Origin: Candidatus Finniella inopinata
GTDB taxonomy: Bacteria > Pseudomonadota > Alphaproteobacteria > Paracaedibacterales > CAIULA01
Assembly: GCF_004210305.1 (NCBI RefSeq)
Contig: NZ_SCFB01000006.1
Coordinates: 1-64,000, forward strand
Direction: 5' to 3'
DNA: 64,000 nt
Shown: piece by piece, positions 26,179 through 35,032 of the stretch
Numbering within the stretch: the first letter of the stretch is position 1
Layout: every line of letters begins with the position of its first letter
Made by a program: the position numbers and the translations under genes
The notes under the pieces: model-generated
Told to the model about the DNA's origin: nothing
Database searches by the model: none
Seen by the model: only the letters and a program-made list of their open reading frames with translations

Positions 26179-27405
26179 ATGCGGTGTTTTTTGAAAAAAG
26201 TGTTTTCACTTTTTATTCTGCGGATAGGTGCGGCGGGCCTGTTGTGTATAGCTTCTAGCGAAATCATGGCCTCCAGCGCCGCCCCGGCTGAAGTGAACCC
26301 ATACTCACACCCCTCGGCCACCAAGTATCAAACGTTCCAGTGGGACCCCTCGCGTGTTCATCACCACATGTGGGAAGCTTTGAAGGATTGCGAAGGACAA
26401 GCTTTGGGGCAGACAGAATACCTGGACAAACCAGGAATGGAAAGTTTTGCAGTTATGATAGGCACTAACTACGTGGCACGCCTTAAAAAAGGGATAGGTC
26501 TTTGCGAGGAATTGGACCATGTCAACAACTTGATCAAAACCTTTTTGGAGAAAAAAGCTGATTTTTCAAACGATGGGTTGACCATTTGTTTACCAGTTCG
26601 TTGCTTTTTTCTGACGCCCTCTAATGGCTCTGACGATTACGCGGACCTTCTTATACTCCCAAAAGCTAAAGGGCATTCTTTGGCACTTTCTTTGTTTCAA
26701 GGGGTTCATTCTGATTCTATGGGTGATATTTTTTGGTCTGCCGGTCGCGCATTAGCAGCATTCCATATGTTTTTTATGAAAAATCATGGGACCCACGTTA
26801 CAACGGCCAAACATAACGATATGAGCATTGGAAATATTTTTTACGAACCTAGGAACGTTATGGGGAAGGACCAGTGGGCCGTCTCTTGGATCGACTGTAC
26901 AGACATAGCATTGGTAGGCCACAGCCCATTGACAGAGGTTGGGCATTTAATAGCGAATATAGAACATCGTCTTTTAGAAGCCTCGGCTTACCTTTCACAG
27001 ATTAATATTTTCCAGGAAAAAGTTTTAGAGGGGTATTGTTCCCGTCTTTCCCAAGATATTATTGGTATATTGCACGGACTGTTAAACAATGCCCAGTCGT
27101 TTGAAACCGAGTCGTGGTTATTGGGAGAAAGAACGAGCGTTATGAGAACTGGTAACGCAAAAGTGTATCCCGAGAACATTCTAAAACTCATCCATCATTT
27201 TTTTGGCCGCCACATTGAAAGTCAACAAAAGGCTGAAGAAGAAGCAAAGGCAGTCTCACCCACCACCACTACAACACCTGCTGTCGGACAACAGGAAGGG
27301 GTTTGTTCTCAAACACATAGCGATGCAGAAAATACCCCGTTAAGTTCAGGGCAAGGCGCATCTCTTGCTCTGACGGTGTCAGCTGTTCCTGTAACAGAAA
27401 AGTAG
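26179..27405 (+). CDS. Secreted kinase-fold (APH/choline-kinase-like) protein
   Basis: 408 residues with a signal peptide (about 1-32). The mature protein shows the core of the aminoglycoside/choline kinase fold: YVARLKKG near 98-105 with a candidate ATP-binding Lys, a hinge-like LLILPKAKGHSL near 157-168, a catalytic loop HNDMSIGN at 212-219 (His, Asp214 and Asn219) and a metal-binding Asp in WIDCTD (Asp239). The order and spacing fit a phosphotransferase. The last 60 residues are Thr/Ser/Gln-rich and disordered. The 3' end overlaps recO on the opposite strand by 137 bp. Kinases of this fold are normally cytoplasmic; an exported one may act on host targets. The substrate is unknown. Confidence 0.7.
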   Translation: MRCFLKKVFSLFILRIGAAGLLCIASSEIMASSAAPAEVNPYSHPSATKYQTFQWDPSRVHHHMWEALKDCEGQALGQTEYLDKPGMESFAVMIGTNYVARLKKGIGLCEELDHVNNLIKTFLEKKADFSNDGLTICLPVRCFFLTPSNGSDDYADLLILPKAKGHSLALSLFQGVHSDSMGDIFWSAGRALAAFHMFFMKNHGTHVTTAKHNDMSIGNIFYEPRNVMGKDQWAVSWIDCTDIALVGHSPLTEVGHLIANIEHRLLEASAYLSQINIFQEKVLEGYCSRLSQDIIGILHGLLNNAQSFETESWLLGERTSVMRTGNAKVYPENILKLIHHFFGRHIESQQKAEEEAKAVSPTTTTTPAVGQQEGVCSQTHSDAENTPLSSGQGASLALTVSAVPVTEK

Positions 27406-27967
27406 GCAACCTTAATAATCGATCGGCGTAGGGCCTCCCTACATCTTCACTGACGGCATGACCCGACTTAGGCGAGACATAGATCAGGTTTTCTGTCGAC
27501 CGCGTCACGGCGCAACAATCAAGGGTTAAGCCAAACCCTAACGTCGCCAAAAGGTCCAGCTCAAACTGCACATACTGCGTTTGCCAATGGTCATCGGTTG
27601 CTAAACTTTGCAGGAATTTTTCAACGCTTTTGTATAAATCAGCATAAAGATGCCGTTCAGGTAACCCTTGGTCCAACAACGTACAAACGGAACTAAGGGC
27701 GGCCAGGCGCTTGGGAATGTTGGCCAGCGGCGTCCAGGTCGCCCGATCCATCTCTATCTGCCATCGGCCCAAATGATCAGCCAGGCGGGCTTTCCAGGTG
27801 GCCTGAACGAAGTTACCAGGCTGCAACTGGTTGCGTGCCTCTGGCTTGCGTCCCGGCCGTATAAGACCCACATGACGACCCTGGGTTGGGGTGAAAATGC
27901 TGACAATGGAGTAACTCTCGCTCCAGGGGCGCTGGCTTAAGACAATGCCTTTATCGTGCCACTCCAT
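27269..27967 (-). CDS. recO: DNA repair protein RecO
   Basis: 232 residues. RecO helps load RecA at gaps through the RecFOR pathway. The N-terminal OB fold has WHDKGIVLSQRPWSESYSIVSIFT and GRHVGLIRPG. The C-terminal helical domain has LDLLATLGFGLTLDCCAVT and YVSPKSGHAVS, typical of alphaproteobacterial RecO, and ends LHRYVFENKPLPVVR. Because this end is conserved in the family, the overlap with the secreted kinase-like gene falls in real recO coding sequence. Confidence 0.93.
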   Translation of the reverse strand: MEWHDKGIVLSQRPWSESYSIVSIFTPTQGRHVGLIRPGRKPEARNQLQPGNFVQATWKARLADHLGRWQIEMDRATWTPLANIPKRLAALSSVCTLLDQGLPERHLYADLYKSVEKFLQSLATDDHWQTQYVQFELDLLATLGFGLTLDCCAVTRSTENLIYVSPKSGHAVSEDVGRPYADRLLRLPTFLLQEQLTPSEQEMRLALNLTGYFLHRYVFENKPLPVVRQQVL

Positions 27968-28080
27968 TATACCCTTCGCCTTTCAAAAGCTGCTTTTCGA
28001 AAATTGCGTCACTGCGCGTCCTCATGTACGCTCATTACACCCAAAACAGATTGAGGGGCGCTCAGGACTTATTTTCGAAT

Positions 28081-29130
28081 TCACACTGAAACCCTTTGGG
28101 TATATTTAAAGACCCACCAGCAAAACCCTGCCTGAACTATACCATAAACAATAACAAGCTCAACAAAGCTGGTGAACCCGTAATGGCAACTAAGGGTCAG
28201 GCATCCCATAAAAATCACGGTCAAAAAGTAGATGCTGCTTACAAATCCATGAGAATGACCGGCGTCATACAAAAGGTGGAAAAGATGATCGCGATGTGCC
28301 TCGGTCAGGCGTCGGCCCAATACCGCCCGGCGTACAAGGGTGAAGCCAACATCAAACCATAAAAATGCCATGGGCATCAGGCTTAAAACAAAGGTTTTGT
28401 TAACCAGGGCTGTATCACTGGGGGATAAGTCCTGATTTTGCAAAAGCAGCGCCAGAAAGCCTAAGGCTAGCCCTAAAAAGGTGCTGCCTACATCCCCCAT
28501 AAAGATTTTACCAAACGGAAAATTAAAAACCAGAAAGCCCAAAAGCGCAAATATCAAAATCATGGCCAGAACAGCCACTCCCGACATCGGCGTAGCTATA
28601 AAAATCATAAAGATAAGGTTCAAAACAACTGACCCGGCTAATAAACCGTTTAATCCATCCAAAAAATTGGCGCCGTTGATAAGGCCGATAAGCGTGACAA
28701 GAGTGATGATTTCCGCAAACCAAGTGTTATTAAGATGGGAAAAGGCAGGAAAATCAAGATTCAATCCGGCTATGACCAGGACACAGGCTGCTAAAAGATG
28801 GGCAAATAATCGCGCACGATAGGATACTGGATAGCAGTCATCCCAAAAACTAACGCTTCCTAAAAGAAAGGCTGCAATGGCAAACGCCTTTAAAAATGGC
28901 GCTAAAAAATAAAGTTTATCAGGGTCAGCGAAGAAATACAGGCCAATACCAGCCACAAAAGCCAACATAAAAGATAATCCCCCCGCCGAGGGGGTAGGAA
29001 TTTGATGGGAAGAACGTGACATAGGCACAGCAGAAATATTGAGTCGCATCAACAAACGACCAGCGATGACTGCGATTAGAAAGGTTATCAACCCTATGTG
29101 AGTCATCTGATAGAAAAAAGCTTTATGCAT
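28081..29130 (-). CDS. Undecaprenyl-phosphate sugar-1-phosphate transferase (WecA/WbpL-like)
   Basis: 349 residues and about ten membrane helices. It belongs to the polyprenyl-phosphate N-acetylhexosamine-1-phosphate transferases that start O-antigen or capsule synthesis. Visible motifs are FWDDCYPVSYRAR (Mg-binding Asp pair), NGANFLDGLNGL, FPFGKIFMGDVGSTFLG (catalytic Asp) and the cytoplasmic HRDHLFHLLYDAGHSH (the HxxH-type loop of WecA/WbpL). It is not MraY because the MraY-specific loops are absent. It lies just downstream of tRNA-Gln on the same strand. Confidence 0.9.
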   Translation of the reverse strand: MHKAFFYQMTHIGLITFLIAVIAGRLLMRLNISAVPMSRSSHQIPTPSAGGLSFMLAFVAGIGLYFFADPDKLYFLAPFLKAFAIAAFLLGSVSFWDDCYPVSYRARLFAHLLAACVLVIAGLNLDFPAFSHLNNTWFAEIITLVTLIGLINGANFLDGLNGLLAGSVVLNLIFMIFIATPMSGVAVLAMILIFALLGFLVFNFPFGKIFMGDVGSTFLGLALGFLALLLQNQDLSPSDTALVNKTFVLSLMPMAFLWFDVGFTLVRRAVLGRRLTEAHRDHLFHLLYDAGHSHGFVSSIYFLTVIFMGCLTLSCHYGFTSFVELVIVYGIVQAGFCWWVFKYTQRVSV

Positions 29131-29152
29131 AAAACGAACACGAAAATAGCGA

Positions 29153-29226
29153 TGGCTGGGGGACCTGGATTCGAACCAGAGCTGCCCGGGTCAGAGCCGA
29201 GAGTTCTACCGCTAAACTATCCCCCA
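29153..29226 (-). tRNA. tRNA-Gln (anticodon CUG)
   Basis: On the minus strand the acceptor arms are TGGGGGA and TCCCCCA, followed by G and encoded CCA. The anticodon loop is CTCTGAC inside a CTCGG/CCGGG stem, giving anticodon CTG, and the T-arm contains GGTTCGAATCC. Together with the UUG gene at 8153 it gives both glutamine isoacceptors in this window. Confidence 0.94.
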
Positions 29227-29414
29227 TAAAATTAGATTGTATTCGCCTGGTGCTTATTTTACTCTTTTCGAAATCCACCCACAATTTTTGGAATGACTTG
29301 TGGCTGATTGTCATGAGTTTTTGTAGAATAACAAAGGTTAGAAGGCAACAAAAAATTGATGTTTCTGACTTTTAACCTTCAATTAAGAGAAATAATGAGA
29401 GTTTTCTGAAAGCG

Positions 29415-30476
29415 ATGTTTAAGACTCCGACTTCTTCCAAAGCTGCTGAAAACGACCATCATCCTATGCTGGGTGCTATTGATTTGGGTACCAATTCCTG
29501 TCGCCTGTTGATTGCCAGCGTTAACGTAGCCAGTTTGAAAAAAAGTTTTTTTCGTCGTCGTCCAAATTTGGTTGGTTGGAAAATTATTGATTCTTTCGCG
29601 AAAATCGTAAGACTCGGCGAAGGCCTTCACAAAAATAACGAGCTTTCTTCTGCTGCCATTCAAAGGGCCCTGGATGCGTTAAAGACGTGCCGCAAAAAAA
29701 TAGACTTCCACGGTGTTACACATGTGCGGGCTGTTGCGACTGAGGCTTGCAGGCGTGCCACCAATGGCCATATTTTGGTTGAACGTGCCAAAGAAGAGCT
29801 GGGCCTTGACATTGAGATCATCGAGGGAAAAGAAGAAGCCCGCCTGGCCCTAACAGGATGCGCTGCCATTTTGAACCCAAAGATCCCGTATGCCATTGTT
29901 TTTGATATTGGCGGCGGCAGTACGGAGGTTATTTGGTTACGCCTGTCTGGGAACCGCGGCCGGCCCGGTTACCCTATTCCGTTTGAGGTGATTGATTCTA
30001 TTTCTCTGCCTTATGGCGTTGTGACCATCAGTGAATCTTATGCGCAATTTGCCGCAAGCCCCGAGATTCACAGAAACCTTAGGGACAGCGTATCCCATGA
30101 ACTGGGCCGTTTTTCAGAACGCAATCAGATTCAGGGTCATATCAATGACGATTCTGTGCAGCTTGTTGGTTCCTCTGGAACGGTCACCACTTTGGCCGCC
30201 ATTCAGGTGGGGCTTAAACAATACGAACGGCGCATGATCGACGGTCTTTTTATCAAGACGTCTCGCTTACACTTTATCAGTCAAAAAATCCTAGCCATGA
30301 GCATCCCGGAACGGGCGCAGCACGCATGCATTGGCGCAGGCCGTTCAGATCTGGTGGTTGTGGGTTCCGCCATTTTAGAGGGGATTTGCGATGCCCTGCC
30401 GATTCCCGAATTAAGGGTTGCCGATCGGGGCGTCAGAGAGGGCATTTTGTCCGAACTGCTGGTGAATTTGAGTTAG
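29415..30476 (+). CDS. ppx: Ppx/GppA exopolyphosphatase-family phosphatase
   Basis: 353 residues. The actin-like ATPase fold is clear: phosphate 1 motif GAIDLGTNSCRLLIA at 20-34, VRAVATEACRRATNG near 105-120, EGKEEARLALTG and the phosphate 2 motif FDIGGGSTEVIWL near 165-177, and VGSSGTVTTLAAI near 252-264. It hydrolyses polyphosphate and/or pppGpp. At this length it lacks the C-terminal HD domain of long enzymes, as is common in Alphaproteobacteria. Its stop overlaps the end of the minus-strand gene that follows. Confidence 0.9.
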   Translation: MFKTPTSSKAAENDHHPMLGAIDLGTNSCRLLIASVNVASLKKSFFRRRPNLVGWKIIDSFAKIVRLGEGLHKNNELSSAAIQRALDALKTCRKKIDFHGVTHVRAVATEACRRATNGHILVERAKEELGLDIEIIEGKEEARLALTGCAAILNPKIPYAIVFDIGGGSTEVIWLRLSGNRGRPGYPIPFEVIDSISLPYGVVTISESYAQFAASPEIHRNLRDSVSHELGRFSERNQIQGHINDDSVQLVGSSGTVTTLAAIQVGLKQYERRMIDGLFIKTSRLHFISQKILAMSIPERAQHACIGAGRSDLVVVGSAILEGICDALPIPELRVADRGVREGILSELLVNLS

Positions 30477-31106
30477 AGGATCATTTCTGAGTCTGGTTCC
30501 CCATCATCGATAATCTCAGTGATCTTGGCAGCAGCTGTGAATAATTCTTTCCATGCATTGTCTAGAATATCTTTAAAGTCGCTGTATAATTTTTTTTTGT
30601 CCTGGTCCTCAAATGAATCAGGATCGTGTTGTCTAAATAGATACTTTTTGCATTCCTCATTACTCTTTTCAACCGCTTGAGGCCAGTTTCTTATAAAGGT
30701 TCGGTTTCTTGAGGAGTCCCTTAAGATAAGTCGTAAATCTTCAATTTCTTGCAATTCCTGTTGAATCCAAAATTCCCTAAAAATACTATCGATCTTTTTC
30801 GAATCGCCAGTGATTTCCTTAATACTTTTTAAGTTTCTTTAGACGAGCTTTCTCAGTTTTCTTCATGGGTTTGTATAAATTTTGTACCTTTTCGAATTCA
30901 TCATCAGAAATCTGTAAAGGGCGAATTTTTGGAGACGACGTAGCCGAGTAAATTTTTGGCGATGATGTAACAGAGGAAATTCGTGGTGACGACGTAGCCG
31001 AGTAAATTCCCAATGATGACGGCGACTCATCCGAGCTGTCATCTGAAAATGCAGAAAAATTAAAAATTATCAAAAATAAAGAAAATGGAAATATAAAAAA
31101 ACGCAT
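30473..31106 (-). pseudogene. Small secreted Ser-rich protein gene with a frameshift
   Basis: ATG at 31106 encodes a signal peptide (FPFSLFLIIFNFSAFS) and then three imperfect repeats of about nine residues (SATSSPRI, SSVTSSPKI, SATSSPKI) and a Lys-rich segment. The frame ends at 30819. Adding one base to the five-base run at 30826-30830 (T5 on the plus strand) joins it to an open frame that continues SIKEITGDSKK... to the stop near 30473. The restored protein would be about 211 residues, with a charged helical C-terminus. No family is recognised. The single-base loss matches two others in the window. Confidence 0.7.
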
Positions 31107-31239
31107 ATACTGCCCTTACGCAAACTAAAACACACTATTAAATTACAGATAAAAGATTAACAAAATATTAAAAAACAACCATAGTCATATTACAGACCAA
31201 AATGGTTTGTGTAATCCAAAATGATCTGAATGCGGTATA

Positions 31240-33039
31240 TTATTGTTTTTCAGAACGTAATTTTTCAATTTTCTGCTGAGTCTGTGTTTTTAAGTCAGAA
31301 TCAGGCAATTTTTCAAGCGCATTGGCCGCCCAGATTAACTCATCCGGCGTAATGTCGCGATGATCAGTTGCCTGATTTAAGATTTCTAATGCCCGATCGT
31401 TTTCACCTGATTTTTGAAGCCTCTCGGCGGCCCAGCATAAACTACTCGGATTGAGGGTGTCTGCGTCTTTATGACCAAGTGCCTTGTTTACAAGTTCTAA
31501 TGTCCTGGATGTTCCTAAACCCGATTTTTCAAGCGCATCGGCGGTCCAGATTAAATCATCCGGCGTAACCTCGGAATAGTCGATTGCCTTGTTAAGAAGG
31601 TCTATTGTCTTGCTTTTTCCTTTACCCAATTCTCCCAAGTTTCGGACAGCCCAGATTAAATCATCCGCATGAATGGTGGCTGCCTCTTCATGCTCAATTG
31701 CTCGGTTCCAGGCTGTTAATGCCAGATCGTTTTTATCCAATCGATTAAAGGCCACGGCTGCATCTGTTAATTGACGCACTGGGACATTATGATAGCCTAT
31801 TAACTTCTGCCATGCTTCTAATTCCAAGTCAGGGTTACCCAGCTCTTTAAGCGCTATGGCCGCAATCATTAAATCATCCGGCCTTAAATCCTTAAGTTTC
31901 AATAACTTTTCCCCAATTCTTTTTACTAATGAGCCATCCTGTATTTTTAATTGTTTTACAGCTTGCAAAAACTTTATTAGTGTATAATGACCCGCCCCAG
32001 GATCATTCAGGATCTTTTCGCAGACTGCTTTGATCCAGCTCTCAGGTTTTTCTAATTTTTTACCAGCGTTTACGTAAAGCAGCCCAACCAGAACTGAATC
32101 AGGCTTACCTTCTATGTCAACGACATATTTTTCAATATCACCTGTTATATTAACTTCAATTGTGGATATCAATTTCAGGTTTTGTTCAGCAGTGCCTATT
32201 TTAAGACGCGCAAGAATCTGAAGGCATTTTCTTTCATAGGCCGACAGATGATGAGATGTTTCGTTAAGTGAATGACAAAATTCAAAAAACGATGTGTTAA
32301 CATACTCTTCCTCCCCCTTAATAAATTCTTTATAAGCCTCAGATTCTAAAAAGGTATTTAAGGGCGCATCTTTGGTCTTTGCAACCTTTGTCAGCGTCTG
32401 AATCAGTGTCTCAACAAGGGGGGGCCTCTTTGCCGATTCAAATATGGGGCCCAACAGCCATTCTAAATCGTCCTTCCACTCGTCGTGATGAATAAGCAGG
32501 ATATTAGGTTTTATATTTGGCAGATAAAGACGATCACCTGCTTTTAATGAAAAACTGGCCCCGTCGACCACAGCTATGGCCGCCAAATGGCTGCGAAGAA
32601 GCTCCGGATCCGTTTGCGTACCCTTAGCAATTTCAAGCAATAAATCTTCAGATAAGACGCCTGTTGAATATGTATGCTCCCCGAGGTAGACGGCCATTAA
32701 ATTCAGCGAAGAAGGAATCATTTGACGTGTCCTGTGTATGGACCGAATAATTGTTTCTCTCTCCTGTTCTGTAGCTGGGGTAGAGGAAATGCCATATTTA
32801 CCACCGATAGTGGCAGAAATCTCATCGGCACACTTATACAATTCCTTGCATGACTCTTTATCCTTGACCTGTTGCAATAGCTTATCTCTTTTTGTCTCAA
32901 GCTGTTCAAGCCAAGCCATACAGGACATATTTTGGGGCTTTTCCAATGCCGCAGACGCATCGCTTGCTGCCGCCGCGGCATAAGCGCCCCCAACTGACCA
33001 AACAAAAAGCACACACAGGTAAAAAAAGTTTTTTTTCAT
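31240..33039 (-). CDS. Secreted protein with C-terminal helical (TPR-like) repeats
   Basis: 599 residues from the ATG at 33039; an upstream in-frame ATG adds 15 residues but would hide the signal peptide (KNFFYLCVLFVWSVGGAYA). An Ala-rich stretch follows the cleavage site. The C-terminal third has repeats of about 35 residues built on the pattern xDDLIWAAxxLxKxG....ALxxxNxAxxH, with five or more units between about 420 and 590. They resemble TPR or Sel1-type solenoids used for protein binding. The N-terminal region includes SFSLKAGDRLYLPN, which is LysM-like in its last part but not convincing. The protein is likely exported and may bind host or envelope proteins. Confidence 0.8.
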   Translation of the reverse strand: MKKNFFYLCVLFVWSVGGAYAAAAASDASAALEKPQNMSCMAWLEQLETKRDKLLQQVKDKESCKELYKCADEISATIGGKYGISSTPATEQERETIIRSIHRTRQMIPSSLNLMAVYLGEHTYSTGVLSEDLLLEIAKGTQTDPELLRSHLAAIAVVDGASFSLKAGDRLYLPNIKPNILLIHHDEWKDDLEWLLGPIFESAKRPPLVETLIQTLTKVAKTKDAPLNTFLESEAYKEFIKGEEEYVNTSFFEFCHSLNETSHHLSAYERKCLQILARLKIGTAEQNLKLISTIEVNITGDIEKYVVDIEGKPDSVLVGLLYVNAGKKLEKPESWIKAVCEKILNDPGAGHYTLIKFLQAVKQLKIQDGSLVKRIGEKLLKLKDLRPDDLMIAAIALKELGNPDLELEAWQKLIGYHNVPVRQLTDAAVAFNRLDKNDLALTAWNRAIEHEEAATIHADDLIWAVRNLGELGKGKSKTIDLLNKAIDYSEVTPDDLIWTADALEKSGLGTSRTLELVNKALGHKDADTLNPSSLCWAAERLQKSGENDRALEILNQATDHRDITPDELIWAANALEKLPDSDLKTQTQQKIEKLRSEKQ

Positions 33040-33256
33040 CGAACAACAATCCAAGTCTTGGAAGAAATTACCCTTAATATACAATGAAACATCTTAAAGT
33101 AAATTTAATAAAGAGAATTCAGTCAGTTGATTCTTGTGTAAAGGAAAACGTATGACTGAAACACGCCGTTTTAAAACGCTTGTCTAATGCTTTAAGGTTG
33201 GGGCAATTGATACTTAAACCCCGCACCCACCGTCGTCACAAGGAGCCGGAGGGGAA

Positions 33257-35032
33257 TTATGCATCCATCGCATCATCGATATACAAAGTAATCTGTTGAT
33301 TACCAAGCCATGTGTTTAGGTGAATTGTTCCGGCGACTTGAATAAGCCGCTTTTCAAGGAAAGCTTTTTGAAGATAATCTCCCAAAAGGGTGTCCTTTGA
33401 CCGAAAGGCCATGGCTTTCAGGCGATTGCCTGATTGGTCTGTGATTTGACACCGCAAATGATTTTCACCAACCGTATCTAAATACCCTATGTTTACGGGG
33501 CTAAACGCAAATCGGGGGGACGCATTTCCCTGGCCATAGGGTTCCAACCGCTGCAATACCTCCAGAAATTCAGGCGTCAGGCCACCCACCGACAGGTAAC
33601 CGTCCAGGCGCAAGGTCGGCGCGTAATTTTGTAAATGTTTGCCCAGGTGTTGATTCAAAAAATCATAAAAAGCATCATATTTGCTTTTATGAACGCTAAA
33701 CCCAGCGGCCATGGCGTGCCCACCGCCTTTTTCCAGCAAGTCTTGGTGAACGGCCACGTGCATGGCGGTGCCAAGACACACGCCACTGACGGATCGCCCT
33801 GACCCCTTGCCATGGTCGCCATCAAACCCCACAACACAGGCTGGGCGGTTGTATCGTTCTTTCAAACGACTTGCCACAATACCAATCACGCCGGGGTGCC
33901 ATCCTTGGCCGCTTACCAACAAAACGGGATTCTTTACCAGATCAAGGGCTTCAACTTGTTCGATGGCTTGTTCCAACACGCCTTTTTCGATGGCTTGGCG
34001 TTCCAGATTAAGGGCGTGCAATTGACTGGCCAGATCTTTGCTTTGCAGACCATCCACACTGGTTAACAAACGGCTGCCTAAATCAGACTTTCCAACGCGC
34101 CCGCCGGCATTGATACGGGGGCCCAAAACGAACCCTAAGTGATAGGTTGTCATCGCCTCGCCCACACCCGCCACATCGGCCAAAACTCTTAGGCCCAGAT
34201 TTTGCCGCTGATGCAGAACCTTTAACCCTTGGGTCACAAACCCTCTATTCAGGCCGGTTAACGGCATCACATCGCACACGGTTGCCAAGGCGACCAAATC
34301 AAGAAATTGCAATAAATTGGGCTCAGCTACGCTATTTTCAACAAACCAATTTTGTTGACGTAAAGCACGCTGCAAAGCGACCAAAAACAAATAGGTGACC
34401 CCAGCTGCACATAAGTGCCCAAGCTGGGCTGTTGTGGCCGCATCCTGATCCAGGCGATTGGGGTTCACCAGGGCCGCAACGGGGGGCAGTTTCGGCTCGG
34501 CCGTATGGTGGTCAAAAATGATCACATCCAGACCCAGATCCCGTGCACGGCTCAGCGGTTCAAAGGCGGTCGTGCCACAATCAACCATTAAAACAAGCTG
34601 CGCGCCCTTTTTGTGCAGGTCTTCCAGTGCCTGGGTGTTGGCACCATACCCTTCCTCGATACGGTCGGGAATATAAAGGTCAATAGGCCAATTAATGTGA
34701 CGAAAATACTGCCGCAAAAGCGCAGAGGCGCAAGCCCCATCCACGTCGTAATCGCCATACACCACGATCTTTTGACGTTTGACAAGGGCATCAATCACTC
34801 GGTCTACCGCCTTGGCCATATCCAATAAACAAGATGGATCCGGCATCAACGTCATCAACTTTGGCCGCAGGTAACTTTCAGCTGTCTCCAGGGTAATACC
34901 CCGGTTAACCAATAGACGGCAGATAATATCGGGAAGCTGATAACGTTGGGTAAGAGCCATAATCAACCGCTCATCACCCTTAGGTAACTCCCACTTTTTA
35001 CCAGTGGCAGATAGGAAAGGATCGTTCGCCAT
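33257..35032 (-). CDS. recJ: Single-stranded-DNA-specific exonuclease RecJ
   Basis: 591 residues. RecJ degrades ssDNA 5' to 3' in recombination and mismatch repair. The DHH phosphoesterase motifs are present: VVYGDYDVDGACAS (90-103), DCGTTAFE (151-158) and FDHHTAEP (173-180). The DHHA1 part has GHAMAAGF and GGGHAMAA-type residues near 440, and a C-terminal OB fold follows from about 470. The start ATG lies immediately after the ftsK stop codon (TAGATG), so the two form an operon. Confidence 0.95.
   Translation of the reverse strand: MANDPFLSATGKKWELPKGDERLIMALTQRYQLPDIICRLLVNRGITLETAESYLRPKLMTLMPDPSCLLDMAKAVDRVIDALVKRQKIVVYGDYDVDGACASALLRQYFRHINWPIDLYIPDRIEEGYGANTQALEDLHKKGAQLVLMVDCGTTAFEPLSRARDLGLDVIIFDHHTAEPKLPPVAALVNPNRLDQDAATTAQLGHLCAAGVTYLFLVALQRALRQQNWFVENSVAEPNLLQFLDLVALATVCDVMPLTGLNRGFVTQGLKVLHQRQNLGLRVLADVAGVGEAMTTYHLGFVLGPRINAGGRVGKSDLGSRLLTSVDGLQSKDLASQLHALNLERQAIEKGVLEQAIEQVEALDLVKNPVLLVSGQGWHPGVIGIVASRLKERYNRPACVVGFDGDHGKGSGRSVSGVCLGTAMHVAVHQDLLEKGGGHAMAAGFSVHKSKYDAFYDFLNQHLGKHLQNYAPTLRLDGYLSVGGLTPEFLEVLQRLEPYGQGNASPRFAFSPVNIGYLDTVGENHLRCQITDQSGNRLKAMAFRSKDTLLGDYLQKAFLEKRLIQVAGTIHLNTWLGNQQITLYIDDAMDA

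Noticed and set aside
28000..28080. Possible structured RNA between recO and the WecA-like gene
   Set aside because: TTCGAA-containing ends suggest symmetry, but no stable continuous stem or known RNA motif was found.
30900..31020. CRISPR-like short repeats
   Set aside because: The repeats are in-frame codons for SATSSP-like units inside a gene, vary in sequence and have no spacers. No CRISPR array was found anywhere in the window.
31240..32540. LysM-like motif (LKAGDRLYLPN) as evidence for peptidoglycan binding
   Set aside because: Only a few residues match and the rest of a LysM fold is missing.
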